DNA of 21,787 nucleotides from Sulfurovum sp. (GTDB taxonomy: Bacteria; Campylobacterota; Campylobacteria; Campylobacterales; Sulfurovaceae): contig JALSTF010000032.1 of NCBI GenBank assembly GCA_026983895.1, positions 1 to 21,787 on the forward strand, written 5' to 3'. The notes under the pieces are model-generated. The model saw nothing but the letters and a program-made list of their open reading frames with translations. It made no database searches and was not told the DNA's origin. Positions 1-7,235 of the stretch are shown in pieces. The first letter of the stretch is position 1; each line of letters begins with the position of its first letter. Both the position numbers and the translations under genes were made by a program.

Positions 1-741
1 CTAGGAGGCTCTAACGCCGGGTATGCCTTTGCTACCAAGATGGGGCACACACTGGTACCAAGATACCCCAGCCTCGTACAGCTCTGTTCTGATGAAACCT
101 GGGTCAAAGGATGCGCCGGGGTGAAAGTGGCAGGACTTGCCAGGCTCTATGCCAACGGCGAGTACATCACCGAAAAAAAAGGAGACCTGCTCTTCACCAA
201 CTACGGTATCAGTGGTCTTGCCATTCTGGACCTGAGCCGGGAAGTCAGTACCAGGCTGGCGGGCTTTGACTACTGTGAACTCAGCCTTGACCTCATACCT
301 GATCTCAGCAAAGAGCAACTCAGCAATCTGCTGTTGGGCAGAGTACACAAAGAGAGCGAAAAACCCATATACTTATGGCTGCAGGGTATCCTGCATAAAA
401 AACTTATAACATCTATCCTTGAACAGTCGAAGAGCAGGGTACACATAGAAAAAGAGATAAACAGAAAAGAGATAAACAAACTTGTACACACCATAAAAAA
501 CCTCAAACTCAGTATCTCGGATACCAGAGGCTTCAAGGGAGCAGAAGTGGCCACAGGGGGGATAAATACCACAGAAATCCATCCTCAAACGATGGAATCA
601 AAGCTTGTTCCCAACCTTTATTTTGCCGGTGAAATACTTGACGTGGATGGAGACAGGGGAGGGTTCAACTTCCACTTCGCCTGGGTAAGCGGCATACGGG
701 CAGGACAAGCAGTGGGTAATGGTACTTTCAACAGTCTTTGA
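1..741 (+). CDS. BaiN/HI0933-family FAD-dependent oxidoreductase, 3' part
   Basis: The reading frame is open from base 1 and ends with TGA at 739-741, so the gene starts left of the window and 246 codons are seen. The first residues (LGGSNAGYAFATKMGHTLV) and the following PSLVQL match the conserved segment of HI0933/BaiN-type flavoproteins. The end (PNLYFAGEILDVDGDRGGFN, then AWVSGIRAGQAVG) is the C-terminal FAD-binding signature of that family, in which the GE-LD motif contacts the flavin. These are cytoplasmic NAD(P)/FAD-dependent oxidoreductases whose substrate is usually unknown; the N-terminal Rossmann motif is outside the window. The ATG at base 40 is internal to the domain and is not the start. 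The gene converges on typA. The family call is firm; the reaction is not known. Confidence 0.85.
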   Translation, partial: LGGSNAGYAFATKMGHTLVPRYPSLVQLCSDETWVKGCAGVKVAGLARLYANGEYITEKKGDLLFTNYGISGLAILDLSREVSTRLAGFDYCELSLDLIPDLSKEQLSNLLLGRVHKESEKPIYLWLQGILHKKLITSILEQSKSRVHIEKEINRKEINKLVHTIKNLKLSISDTRGFKGAEVATGGINTTEIHPQTMESKLVPNLYFAGEILDVDGDRGGFNFHFAWVSGIRAGQAVGNGTFNSL

Positions 742-823
742 TTTACTGCAAACTCCAAAAAGTATGAGGGGAACAATGCCGTAGCTATAAAGGTGTACAG
801 GCAATCAGGGAAAGAAGTATTAT

Positions 824-845
824 GCTCCCATGCAGACATGGGAGC
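824..845 (-). terminator. Hairpin between converging flavoprotein gene and typA
   Basis: A perfect 9-bp inverted repeat, GCTCCCATG at 824-832 and CATGGGAGC at 837-845, encloses a 4-base loop. It lies 11 bases past the typA stop codon. Read on the minus strand it is followed by a moderately T-rich run (ATAATACTTCTTTCCC); on the plus strand it is followed by a G run, which does not suit a rho-independent terminator. It is therefore best assigned to typA, though it may also block readthrough from the plus-strand gene. Confidence 0.55.
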
Positions 846-856
846 AGGGGGCTTAT

Positions 857-2680
857 TTAAGAGTTTTCAAGGTTCTTTTTATCTCTTGCCATTCTCTTTC
901 TTTTTGTCGGGTCAAGAAATTTCTTACGGATCCGGATGGATTCTGGTGTAATCTCAATGAGTTCATCATCTTCGATCCACTCCATCGCATTCTCGAGCGT
1001 GATCTGTCTTGGCGGTACCAGTTTGATGGCATCGTCCGCACCGGAAGTACGCATGTTGGTCAGCTGCTTCCCTTTGAGCGGGTTGACATCGAGGTCTCCC
1101 GGTCGGGCACTCTCTCCAATGACCATACCGGTATAGACCTTATCCTGGGGCTTGATGAAGAGTGTGCCTCTCGCCTGAAGGTTGAAGATGGAGAAAGCGA
1201 CCGCTTCGCCATTATCCATGGAAACAAGGGCACCCGGCGTTCTGCTGACCACAGTCCCGGAGTAGGGTCTGTACTCTATAAAGGAGTGGTTCATGATCCC
1301 TTCCCCTTTGGTATCCGTTAAAAACTCTGAACGGAAGCCGATAAGGCCGCGTGCCGGGATCTCGAACTCTATACGCACCGTACCGTCAGGCATCGGTGTC
1401 AATGAAGTCATCTCTGCCTTTCTTTTACCGAGTTTTTCAATGGCAACCCCCTGGAACTCTTCGGGGACATCCACAACCAGGTGTTCGAATGGTTCCATTT
1501 TAACCCCATTCTCTTCTTTAACGACGACTTCCGGTCTGGCAAGAAGGAATTCGAATCCTTCACGTCGCATATTCTCAGCCAAAATACCGATCTGCAGTTC
1601 ACCACGACCGGAGACTTTAAATGAAGCATCGCCCAGCGGTTCCATACGCATCGCGATATTCGTCTCCATCTCTTTTTCAAGCCGCTCCTGGATCTTGTTT
1701 GAAGTAACATGCTTGCCTTCTGTACCTGCCAAAGGACCGTCATTGACGGACATTATGACAGAAAGTGTCGGCTCTTCAACATGCATAGGATCAAGAGGTA
1801 CCGGATTTTGTGCATCACAAATGGAGTCCCCTACATCAATGTCGGAGAATCCTGCAATGGCTACAATATCACCTGCCTCTGCTTCCTGGATCTCCATTCT
1901 CTCGAGTCCTTTGAAGCCGATGAGTTTGGAAATACGTGATTTTGTCTTCTCTCCCGAAGCCTTGACCAGCACATATTCATCGCCTTTTTTTACTTTACCG
2001 TTAAAAATACGCGTGATCCCGATACGGCCGACAAAGTTGTCATTATCAAGGGTAAATACCTGTGCCTGCGTATCGACATCAGGAGAACCTGTCGGATAAG
2101 GCACTTTCTCGATAATCGCTTCGAACAACGGTGTCATATCTTTATTCTCATCTTCCATTTCCCACTTGGCATACCCGTCTCTCGCTGCGGCATAGAGAAC
2201 AGGGAATTCGAGCTGCTCTTCATTGGCATCAAGCGCAACAAGCAGGTCGAACATCTCATCAAGTACCCTGTCCGGCTCAGCACCGTCTTTGTCGATCTTA
2301 TTGATGACTACAACAGGGATCAGTCCAAGCTCTATCGCTTTTTTAAGTACGAATTTGGTCTGAGGCATCACCCCTTCCTGTGCATCAACAAGCATCAATA
2401 CACCATCGACCATTTTAAGCACACGTTCAACCTCGCCGCCAAAATCGGCGTGGCCCGGAGTATCGATGATGTTGATCTTGTGGTCTCCGTACGTAATGGC
2501 AGTGTTTTTGGAAAGGATCGTGATCCCTCTCTCTTTTTCGATGTCATTAGAATCCATCGCTCTCTCTTCGACCTGCTGGTGCGCTTCGAACGTACCTGAC
2601 TGCTGAAGCAGTTCATCGACAAGTGTTGTTTTCCCGTGGTCAACGTGGGCGATAACCGCAATGTTCTTTATTTTTTGCAT
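857..2680 (-). CDS. typA: Ribosome-associated translational GTPase TypA/BipA
   Basis: The 607-residue product is close to the usual TypA/BipA length. The protein is a ribosome-binding GTPase of the EF-G superfamily involved in ribosome assembly, stress and low-temperature growth. Visible motifs are the P-loop AHVDHGKT (about residues 11-18), the switch I segment ERGITI, DTPGHADF (G3) and NKID (G4), followed by the EF-G-like domains and the TypA C-terminal domain (GRGELQIGILAENMRREG, then ARGLIGFRSEFLTDTKG). The start is ATG at 2678-2680, giving MQKIKNIAVIAHV, with AGGA about 10 bases upstream. An in-frame upstream start at 2735-2737 would add 19 residues but lies inside the likely promoter, so it is rejected. 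The gene follows the dGTPase-like gene on the same strand and has its own candidate promoter. Confidence 0.97.
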   Translation of the reverse strand: MQKIKNIAVIAHVDHGKTTLVDELLQQSGTFEAHQQVEERAMDSNDIEKERGITILSKNTAITYGDHKINIIDTPGHADFGGEVERVLKMVDGVLMLVDAQEGVMPQTKFVLKKAIELGLIPVVVINKIDKDGAEPDRVLDEMFDLLVALDANEEQLEFPVLYAAARDGYAKWEMEDENKDMTPLFEAIIEKVPYPTGSPDVDTQAQVFTLDNDNFVGRIGITRIFNGKVKKGDEYVLVKASGEKTKSRISKLIGFKGLERMEIQEAEAGDIVAIAGFSDIDVGDSICDAQNPVPLDPMHVEEPTLSVIMSVNDGPLAGTEGKHVTSNKIQERLEKEMETNIAMRMEPLGDASFKVSGRGELQIGILAENMRREGFEFLLARPEVVVKEENGVKMEPFEHLVVDVPEEFQGVAIEKLGKRKAEMTSLTPMPDGTVRIEFEIPARGLIGFRSEFLTDTKGEGIMNHSFIEYRPYSGTVVSRTPGALVSMDNGEAVAFSIFNLQARGTLFIKPQDKVYTGMVIGESARPGDLDVNPLKGKQLTNMRTSGADDAIKLVPPRQITLENAMEWIEDDELIEITPESIRIRKKFLDPTKRKRMARDKKNLENS

Positions 2681-2726
2681 AAAAGTTCCTAAAAACAGGG
2701 GGAGTCCCCATAGTATATTTTCGCGC

Positions 2727-2753
2727 ATTATATCCAAAAGTTGCTATATTCAA
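2727..2753 (-). promoter_or_regulatory. Candidate sigma-70 promoter for typA
   Basis: On the minus strand TATAAT (2727-2732) is preceded, after a short 15-base spacer, by TTGAAT (2748-2753). The implied 5' leader of typA is about 40 bases. The -10 is perfect; the short spacer weakens the -35 claim. Confidence 0.5.
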
Positions 2754-2757
2754 GATA

Positions 2758-3861
2758 TCAGAGGGTCAACCCGTAAATTTCATGATAGGTTTTCATAGCA
2801 TATCTATCGGTCATATCGGCGATATAGTCAGAAATGACCCGTTCTTTGGTACGCACTTCAAAAAGTTCTTTTTGATGCGGAGGAAGAAGGTCATGATCTT
2901 CAGAAAATGCCCTGTAAAGACCTCTGATACACTGTTTTCCTGCATGCATTTTTCTCACAATCTTTTCGTGTTTGTACAGCTTTTTATATAAAAGTTTCTT
3001 CAGTTTCTTCAACTGCACGACACGTTCCCTGGAAAATTTGACCGGCAGTGGTTCTTTTGCGTCCAAAACAGCACAAATAGGTTCACTTTCACGATACTTT
3101 TGTGCACCTTCTTTTGAATTCTCCATAAAATCCTCTACCAGCAACTTGATGAGTCCGGCAACAAAACGATGACGATATAATTTCTCATTCCTGTTCACAC
3201 CTTCTTTTTTGACCATGGTATCTACAGACAAACAAAGCTCATCCCCCAACAGATCATCGAACGTGATCAACCCGTATTTTATACCATCATCTATATCATG
3301 CGAAGTATAGGCTATCTCATCTGCATGATCAACGACCATCGCTTCAAGCGAGGGATGTTTTTCGAATGAAAATGCACTATCAAGCCCTTTCAAGAAAGGC
3401 TTCTCGTACGGATAAGAATGTTTCAATACTCCTTCGAGCGTTGCAAAGGTTAGGTTGAGTCCATCAAATCCTTTATAGCGCTTTTCAAGCTTGGTAAGCA
3501 CACGAAATGATTGAAAGTTATGTTCAAAGCCAAAGATACGGCCATCTTCTTTGAGCAGTTTATCCAGTTCATCTCCACCCACATGCCCAAAAGGCGTATG
3601 CCCAAGATCATGTGAAAGTGCGATCACTTCCGCAAGTGTTTCATTAAGCTCCAGCATACGCGACAGTGTTCTTGCGATCTGACTGACTTCAAGAGAATGT
3701 GTCAGGCGCGTACGAAAATAATCCCCTTCATGATTGAGAAAGACCTGTGTTTTATATTCCAACCGTCTGAAAGAGCTGCAGTGAAGCACCCTGTCCCTGT
3801 CTCGGGAAAAAGGATCTCTAAAATCCTCCTGAAAAGTGTAAAACCGTTGGCAAGGCTGCAT
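2758..3861 (-). CDS. dGTP triphosphohydrolase-like HD-domain protein
   Basis: The 367-residue product belongs to the deoxyguanosinetriphosphate triphosphohydrolase-like group of HD hydrolases, which cleave dNTPs to a nucleoside and triphosphate and so tune dNTP pools. Seen directly are the N-terminal RDPFSRDRDRVLHCSSFRRL segment, the first metal-site histidine in RTRLTHSLEVSQIART (about H55), the HD pair in LSHDLGHTPFGH (about H84-D85) and the distal Asp in DHADEIAYTSHDIDDG (about D181). ATG at 3859-3861 has GAGGAG about 6 bases upstream. It is divergent from thyX, with only 57 bases between them; both act on nucleotide pools, so shared control is plausible (inference). Substrate preference within the family cannot be read from sequence. 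Confidence 0.92.
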   Translation of the reverse strand: MQPCQRFYTFQEDFRDPFSRDRDRVLHCSSFRRLEYKTQVFLNHEGDYFRTRLTHSLEVSQIARTLSRMLELNETLAEVIALSHDLGHTPFGHVGGDELDKLLKEDGRIFGFEHNFQSFRVLTKLEKRYKGFDGLNLTFATLEGVLKHSYPYEKPFLKGLDSAFSFEKHPSLEAMVVDHADEIAYTSHDIDDGIKYGLITFDDLLGDELCLSVDTMVKKEGVNRNEKLYRHRFVAGLIKLLVEDFMENSKEGAQKYRESEPICAVLDAKEPLPVKFSRERVVQLKKLKKLLYKKLYKHEKIVRKMHAGKQCIRGLYRAFSEDHDLLPPHQKELFEVRTKERVISDYIADMTDRYAMKTYHEIYGLTL

Positions 3862-3882
3862 GCGCGCTCCTCTAAAAATTAA

Positions 3883-3892
3883 TTGCTATAAT
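3883..3892 (+). promoter_or_regulatory. Extended -10 promoter of thyX
   Basis: TTGCTATAAT contains a perfect -10 (3887-3892) with the upstream TG of an extended -10. The thyX ATG is 27 bases downstream, implying a very short leader. No -35 box is visible, as is common in Campylobacterota. Confidence 0.6.
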
Positions 3893-3917
3893 TGTATCAA
3901 AAAAGTGTGGGGTGCAA
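3891..3917 (-). promoter_or_regulatory. Weak candidate promoter for dGTPase-like gene
   Basis: On the minus strand TACAAT (3891-3896) with TTGCAC (3912-3917) 15 bases upstream could serve the gene starting at 3861. It overlaps the thyX -10 on the opposite strand. The spacing is short and the call is weak. Confidence 0.3.
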
Positions 3918-3918
3918 G

Positions 3919-4743
3919 ATGTATCAAATAGCGTATGAAAAACCAAAAGTCACATTGCTGCAGGAATCCGGCCTGGGTGTAGCTGAAATTGCAGCGCGTA
4001 CCTGCTATGACAGTTTTGAGAATTCGGAAAATGATGCCATACGCAACGCTATGGAAGATCTTGATATCGATGCCATCAACAGTATTGCAGATTCCGATCT
4101 GTTGAATAATCTTGCCTGGGTACACCATCACCACTCCATTATCGAACATGCCACACTGAGTTATCTGATCCGGGGAACCTCCAGGGGCGTGCTGCAAGAA
4201 CATGCAAGACATCGCCTACAGGCTATTTCTGTACGCAGTACACGCTATACGATGTCTTCTGTCATCAACGCTTTTGTTGCTTCACTGGAAGACAACGATC
4301 CTTTTGGGTTCTTTCTTGAAAACGTACTTGCCTTGAATCTTTTTGTTATCAGTGACAGTGACTATCTCACTATTGAAATCCGTGCGATCTTTGACAAATT
4401 GAACTTTCAATATACGCGGGATGCTGCATTTATACATTCAGCTGTTTCAAAATCTTCTTTGGATCATATAACAACATACAAAGGGCATAGTCAAAAACTC
4501 TTTGCCGCCTTGCAAGCAGGAAAGAAAAAACGTAATGTAGGAGATAAATTTAAACATATTGTATCTGACAACTGGAAGGTTGACATGGTAGTGACCTTCA
4601 ATATACGGAGCCTTAAAAACTATTTTGACCTAAGAGATTCCGGTGCAGCATGGTTCCAAATACAATGGCTCGCACAAGCAATGAAAGAAGTGACACCGGT
4701 CAAATACCTTAGACTTATAGATAAAAAATACAAAGAGAAGTAA
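3919..4743 (+). CDS. thyX: Flavin-dependent thymidylate synthase ThyX
   Basis: The product makes dTMP from dUMP using FAD/NADPH and methylene-tetrahydrofolate, and replaces classical ThyA. The signature RHRX7S is present: RHR at about residues 97-99 and the serine at about 107, within EHARHRLQAISVRSTRY. The segment WVHHHHSIIEH and the C-terminal LRDSGAAWFQIQWLAQAM also fit the family. The product is 274 residues, somewhat longer than many ThyX proteins. I chose ATG at 3919 (MYQIAYEKPK) over an in-frame TTG at 3892, because that TTG overlaps the -10 box. The gene is monocistronic with its own terminator. Confidence 0.95.
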   Translation: MYQIAYEKPKVTLLQESGLGVAEIAARTCYDSFENSENDAIRNAMEDLDIDAINSIADSDLLNNLAWVHHHHSIIEHATLSYLIRGTSRGVLQEHARHRLQAISVRSTRYTMSSVINAFVASLEDNDPFGFFLENVLALNLFVISDSDYLTIEIRAIFDKLNFQYTRDAAFIHSAVSKSSLDHITTYKGHSQKLFAALQAGKKKRNVGDKFKHIVSDNWKVDMVVTFNIRSLKNYFDLRDSGAAWFQIQWLAQAMKEVTPVKYLRLIDKKYKEK

Positions 4744-4746
4744 GAC

Positions 4747-4765
4747 AAGGGCCGAGAGCCCTTTT
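4747..4765 (+). terminator. Terminator of thyX, possibly bidirectional with infC
   Basis: AAGGGC (4747-4752), a 5-base loop, GCCCTT (4758-4763), then a short T run ending at 4765. It starts 3 bases after the thyX stop. On the minus strand the same stem lies about 20 bases past the infC stop and is followed by TTGTCTTACTT, so it could serve both converging genes. Confidence 0.6.
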
Positions 4766-4785
4766 GAAACCATCGTAGATAGATT

Positions 4786-5337
4786 TTATTTTTTGAGTGG
4801 GGTGACATACATATTGATATAGCGCCCTTCCTGTTTTGGAGGGGACTCCAGCTGCGCGATATCTTCTATCATCGGCCAGACACGGTTAAGTACTTCCACT
4901 CCCCATTCAGGGTTTGCCATTTCACGGCCTCTGAGGAAGACACGCAATTTGACATGCTTGCCCTTTTCAAGGAATTCACGGGCATGCTTGACCTTGTAGG
5001 CGATGTCGTTTTCTGCGATCTTGCAGGAAAACTTCACCTCTTTGACCTCGATCTTCTTCTGGTTCTTGCGGGCTTCTTTCTTTTTTTTCTCGAGCTGGTA
5101 TTTGTGTTTACCGTAGTCCATCACTTTGGCAACAGGCGGTTTGGCATCTGGCGATACAAGTACCAGGTCCAAGCCTTTCTCTTCTGCAATTTTCAACGCC
5201 TCGTCTCTGGAAATAATACCGAATTGTTCGCCGTCATCCCCCAGAACCCTTAGCTCGCTTGCCCTGATCGCATCATTCATGATGGTACTGTCAGGCTTCT
5301 TTCTTCCCCTGTTGTTTCTGTCGTTGTGTCTACTCAA
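4786..5337 (-). CDS. infC: Translation initiation factor IF-3, TTG start
   Basis: The 183-residue product is full-length IF-3, which binds the 30S subunit and proofreads start codon selection. The N-terminal domain (NDAIRASELRVLGDDGEQFG), the lysine-rich linker (YGKHKYQLEKKKKEARKNQK) and the C-terminal domain (KVKHAREFLEKGKHVKLRVF, then GREMANPE) are all clear. The start is TTG at 5335-5337, overlapping the thrS stop as TTGA, with an excellent AGAAGGA Shine-Dalgarno 5 bases upstream. The next ATG is 19 codons in and would cut conserved sequence. A rare start codon on the factor that rejects non-AUG starts recalls the AUU autoregulation of E. coli infC (inference). rpmI and rplT, the usual followers, are absent. 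Confidence 0.95.
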   Translation of the reverse strand: MSRHNDRNNRGRKKPDSTIMNDAIRASELRVLGDDGEQFGIISRDEALKIAEEKGLDLVLVSPDAKPPVAKVMDYGKHKYQLEKKKKEARKNQKKIEVKEVKFSCKIAENDIAYKVKHAREFLEKGKHVKLRVFLRGREMANPEWGVEVLNRVWPMIEDIAQLESPPKQEGRYINMYVTPLKK

Positions 5338-7148
5338 ATTTTTCCTTCTTGAAGTTGTTTGGTTAATTCTACCATAAATTCGTCTTGTGTAAGATTATAC
5401 TGTTCGCGTGTTCTTCGGTTACGAATAGCGACCGTATGGTTCTCTACCTCTTCCTCGCCAACGATCACAACATATGGTACGCGCTGCTTTTCTGCTGTTC
5501 TGATACGCTTGTTCAGCGAATCGTTCCTATCGTAAACCTCAGAATCGATCCCCTCGGCCAGAAGCTTTTTCTTAAGTGCCTGGGCATAGCCTGCGTGATT
5601 TTCGGAGATAGGTACGAAGATCACCTGTATCGGTGCGATGAAGAAGGGGAACTCTCCCGCATAATGCTCTGTCAAGATCCCGATGAAACGTTCAAAAGAG
5701 CCGAGGATAGCACGGTGGATCATTACCGGCTGTTTGCGGCTGTTGTCTTCTGCAACATATTCGACCTCGAATCTTTCAGGGAGGTTGAAATCCACCTGGA
5801 TGGTCCCGCACTGCCACTTCCGGCCGATCGCATCAGTGATCTTGATATCGATCTTTGGACCATAGAAGGCGCCGCCGCCCTCGTCGATGGTATAAGGAAG
5901 GTCATTGCCTTTGAGTGCATCTTTAAGCCCTTGTGTAGCAGTCTCCCAGACAGCATCGTCACCAATGGCCTTGTCCGGTTTGGTGGAGATCTCCATAGTG
6001 TAGTCGAAACCAAAGAGTTTCATGACAGCGTCAACGAACTCAACGACTTCAAGGACTTCGGAAGCGATCTGCTCCGGAGCACAGAAGATATGTGCATCAT
6101 CCTGGGTGAATTCTCTGACCCGAAGCAGCCCGTGGAGTACCCCGGATTTCTCATGTCTGTGGACTACGCCGTACTCGTAGTAACGCAGAGGAAGGTCACG
6201 GTAGCTCTTCTGCGTCTGCTTGAAGATCTGAATATGACCGATGCAGTTCATCGGTTTGATACCATACTCCTGTCCGTCGATCTCGGTGAGGTACATATTC
6301 TCTCCGTAACAGGCGTAATGGCCGGAAGTACGCCACATATCCGCTTTGAGGATCTCCGGACCTCTGACCGGCTCGTAGCCTCTTGTCAGGTGTGCCTTGT
6401 GGAGGATCTGCTCGAGTTTGTAGCGCAGCTTTGCACCTTTTGGCATCCAGAACGGCAGGCCCGCCCCGGACTCTTCGTTGAACATGAAGAGTTCCATTTC
6501 GGTACCGATCTTCCTGTGGTCGCGTTTCTTCGCTTCTTCCATCATCTTGAGATAGGCTTTGAGCGACTCTTTGTCAGCGAAAGCGATCCCGTAGATACGC
6601 GTGAGCATTTCAGCATGCTCATCACCGCCGAGGTAGGCACCCGCTACCCTGGTCAGCTTAAAATTGTGCAAAAATCTAAGCGCCGGTACGTGAGGCCCGC
6701 GGCAGAGGTCTTCGAACTCTCCCTGTTTGTAAATGGAGACTGTTTCATCCGGGATACGGGAAAGTACCGCCAGTTTAAGATCATCATGGGCAAACTTCTT
6801 CAATGCCTCTTCTTTGCTGATCTCGTATTTTTCGATCTTGTATTTCTTTTTGATGAGTTCTTTCATCTTCTTTTCGATCGTTTTGAGATCCTCTTCACCG
6901 ATCTTCTCATTCACCCGAAAGTCATAGTAAAACCCTTCGTCCACGACCGGTCCGACAAAGAACTGCGCATCCGGATAAAGCGCTTTGATCGCCTGAGCCA
7001 TAAGGTGTGCCGTGGAATGGCGGATAATTTCGAGAGATTTTTCTGAATTGTCGAATGCTATGGGAGCCGCATGGCAGTTTTCGCCTGCACTCTGTGTGTC
7101 TATGATGTTTCCCTGGTCATCCAGGTATCCGATTAGATTTTCGCTCAC
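5334..7148 (-). CDS. thrS: Threonyl-tRNA synthetase
   Basis: The 604-residue class II enzyme charges tRNA-Thr. The editing domain has RHSTAHLMAQA (HxxxH, H44 and H48). The catalytic core has PMNCIGHIQIF (zinc Cys), HRHEKSGVLHGLLRVREFTQ (motif 2 region), DDAHIF (zinc His) and MIHRAILGSFERF (zinc His and motif 3). The C-terminal anticodon-binding domain follows (APIQVIFVPISENH). Only about 40 residues precede the editing domain, so the full N-terminal TGS domain of the E. coli enzyme is missing, a form I know from Campylobacter. The start is GTG at 7146-7148 with AAAGG upstream; the first internal Met is residue 50. It forms an operon with infC through a 4-base overlap. Confidence 0.97.
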   Translation of the reverse strand: MSENLIGYLDDQGNIIDTQSAGENCHAAPIAFDNSEKSLEIIRHSTAHLMAQAIKALYPDAQFFVGPVVDEGFYYDFRVNEKIGEEDLKTIEKKMKELIKKKYKIEKYEISKEEALKKFAHDDLKLAVLSRIPDETVSIYKQGEFEDLCRGPHVPALRFLHNFKLTRVAGAYLGGDEHAEMLTRIYGIAFADKESLKAYLKMMEEAKKRDHRKIGTEMELFMFNEESGAGLPFWMPKGAKLRYKLEQILHKAHLTRGYEPVRGPEILKADMWRTSGHYACYGENMYLTEIDGQEYGIKPMNCIGHIQIFKQTQKSYRDLPLRYYEYGVVHRHEKSGVLHGLLRVREFTQDDAHIFCAPEQIASEVLEVVEFVDAVMKLFGFDYTMEISTKPDKAIGDDAVWETATQGLKDALKGNDLPYTIDEGGGAFYGPKIDIKITDAIGRKWQCGTIQVDFNLPERFEVEYVAEDNSRKQPVMIHRAILGSFERFIGILTEHYAGEFPFFIAPIQVIFVPISENHAGYAQALKKKLLAEGIDSEVYDRNDSLNKRIRTAEKQRVPYVVIVGEEEVENHTVAIRNRRTREQYNLTQDEFMVELTKQLQEGKI

Positions 7149-7183
7149 AATAACCCTTTACTTGTACATATGTAATACTGCAT
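7145..7183 (-). other. Possible 12-codon leader ORF overlapping the thrS start
   Basis: In the thrS leader an ATG at 7181-7183 opens a 12-codon frame encoding MQYYICTSKGLL. Its TGA stop overlaps the thrS GTG start in a GTGA arrangement typical of translational coupling. AAGGA lies only 2 bases before the ATG, which is closer than usual. It holds one Thr codon, so it is not a classical attenuator peptide. It could be chance. Confidence 0.25.
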
Positions 7184-7223
7184 GTTCCTTGTTGGGAGAC
7201 ATCCAGCCATTTAAAATGTGCGT

Positions 7224-7235
7224 ATTATAGCAAAA
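7224..7235 (-). promoter_or_regulatory. Extended -10 promoter of thrS-infC
   Basis: On the minus strand TTTTGCTATAAT contains a perfect TATAAT (7224-7229) with an extended TG. It begins just after the stop codon of the upstream GGDEF-like gene. The implied leader of thrS is roughly 70 bases. No -35 is apparent. Confidence 0.6.

Noticed and set aside
742..823. Possible small gene or RNA between the flavoprotein gene and typA
   Set aside because: No frame with a ribosome site and no further structure beyond the hairpin at 824-845 was seen.
1293..2099. Ser/Pro-rich open frame of 268 codons opposite typA
   Set aside because: Its low-complexity composition is the reverse reading of typA codons; typA is certain.
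2681..2737. Longer typA with a 19-residue N-terminal extension
   Set aside because: The extension overlaps the candidate promoter and has no family similarity; the start at 2680 has its own ribosome site and gives the normal TypA N-terminus.
3892..3918. TTG start nine codons upstream for thyX
   Set aside because: It overlaps the TATAAT box, leaving no room for a leader; ATG at 3919 gives the typical start.
5385..7046. Long open frame (553 codons) on the plus strand opposite thrS
   Set aside because: It is antisense to a conserved, full-length synthetase, shows no recognisable domain, and such frames arise from the codon bias of the real gene.
7149..7235. T-box riboswitch in the thrS leader
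   Set aside because: The leader is only about 70 bases, lacks a T-box sequence and an antiterminator hairpin, and T-boxes are not expected in this phylum.
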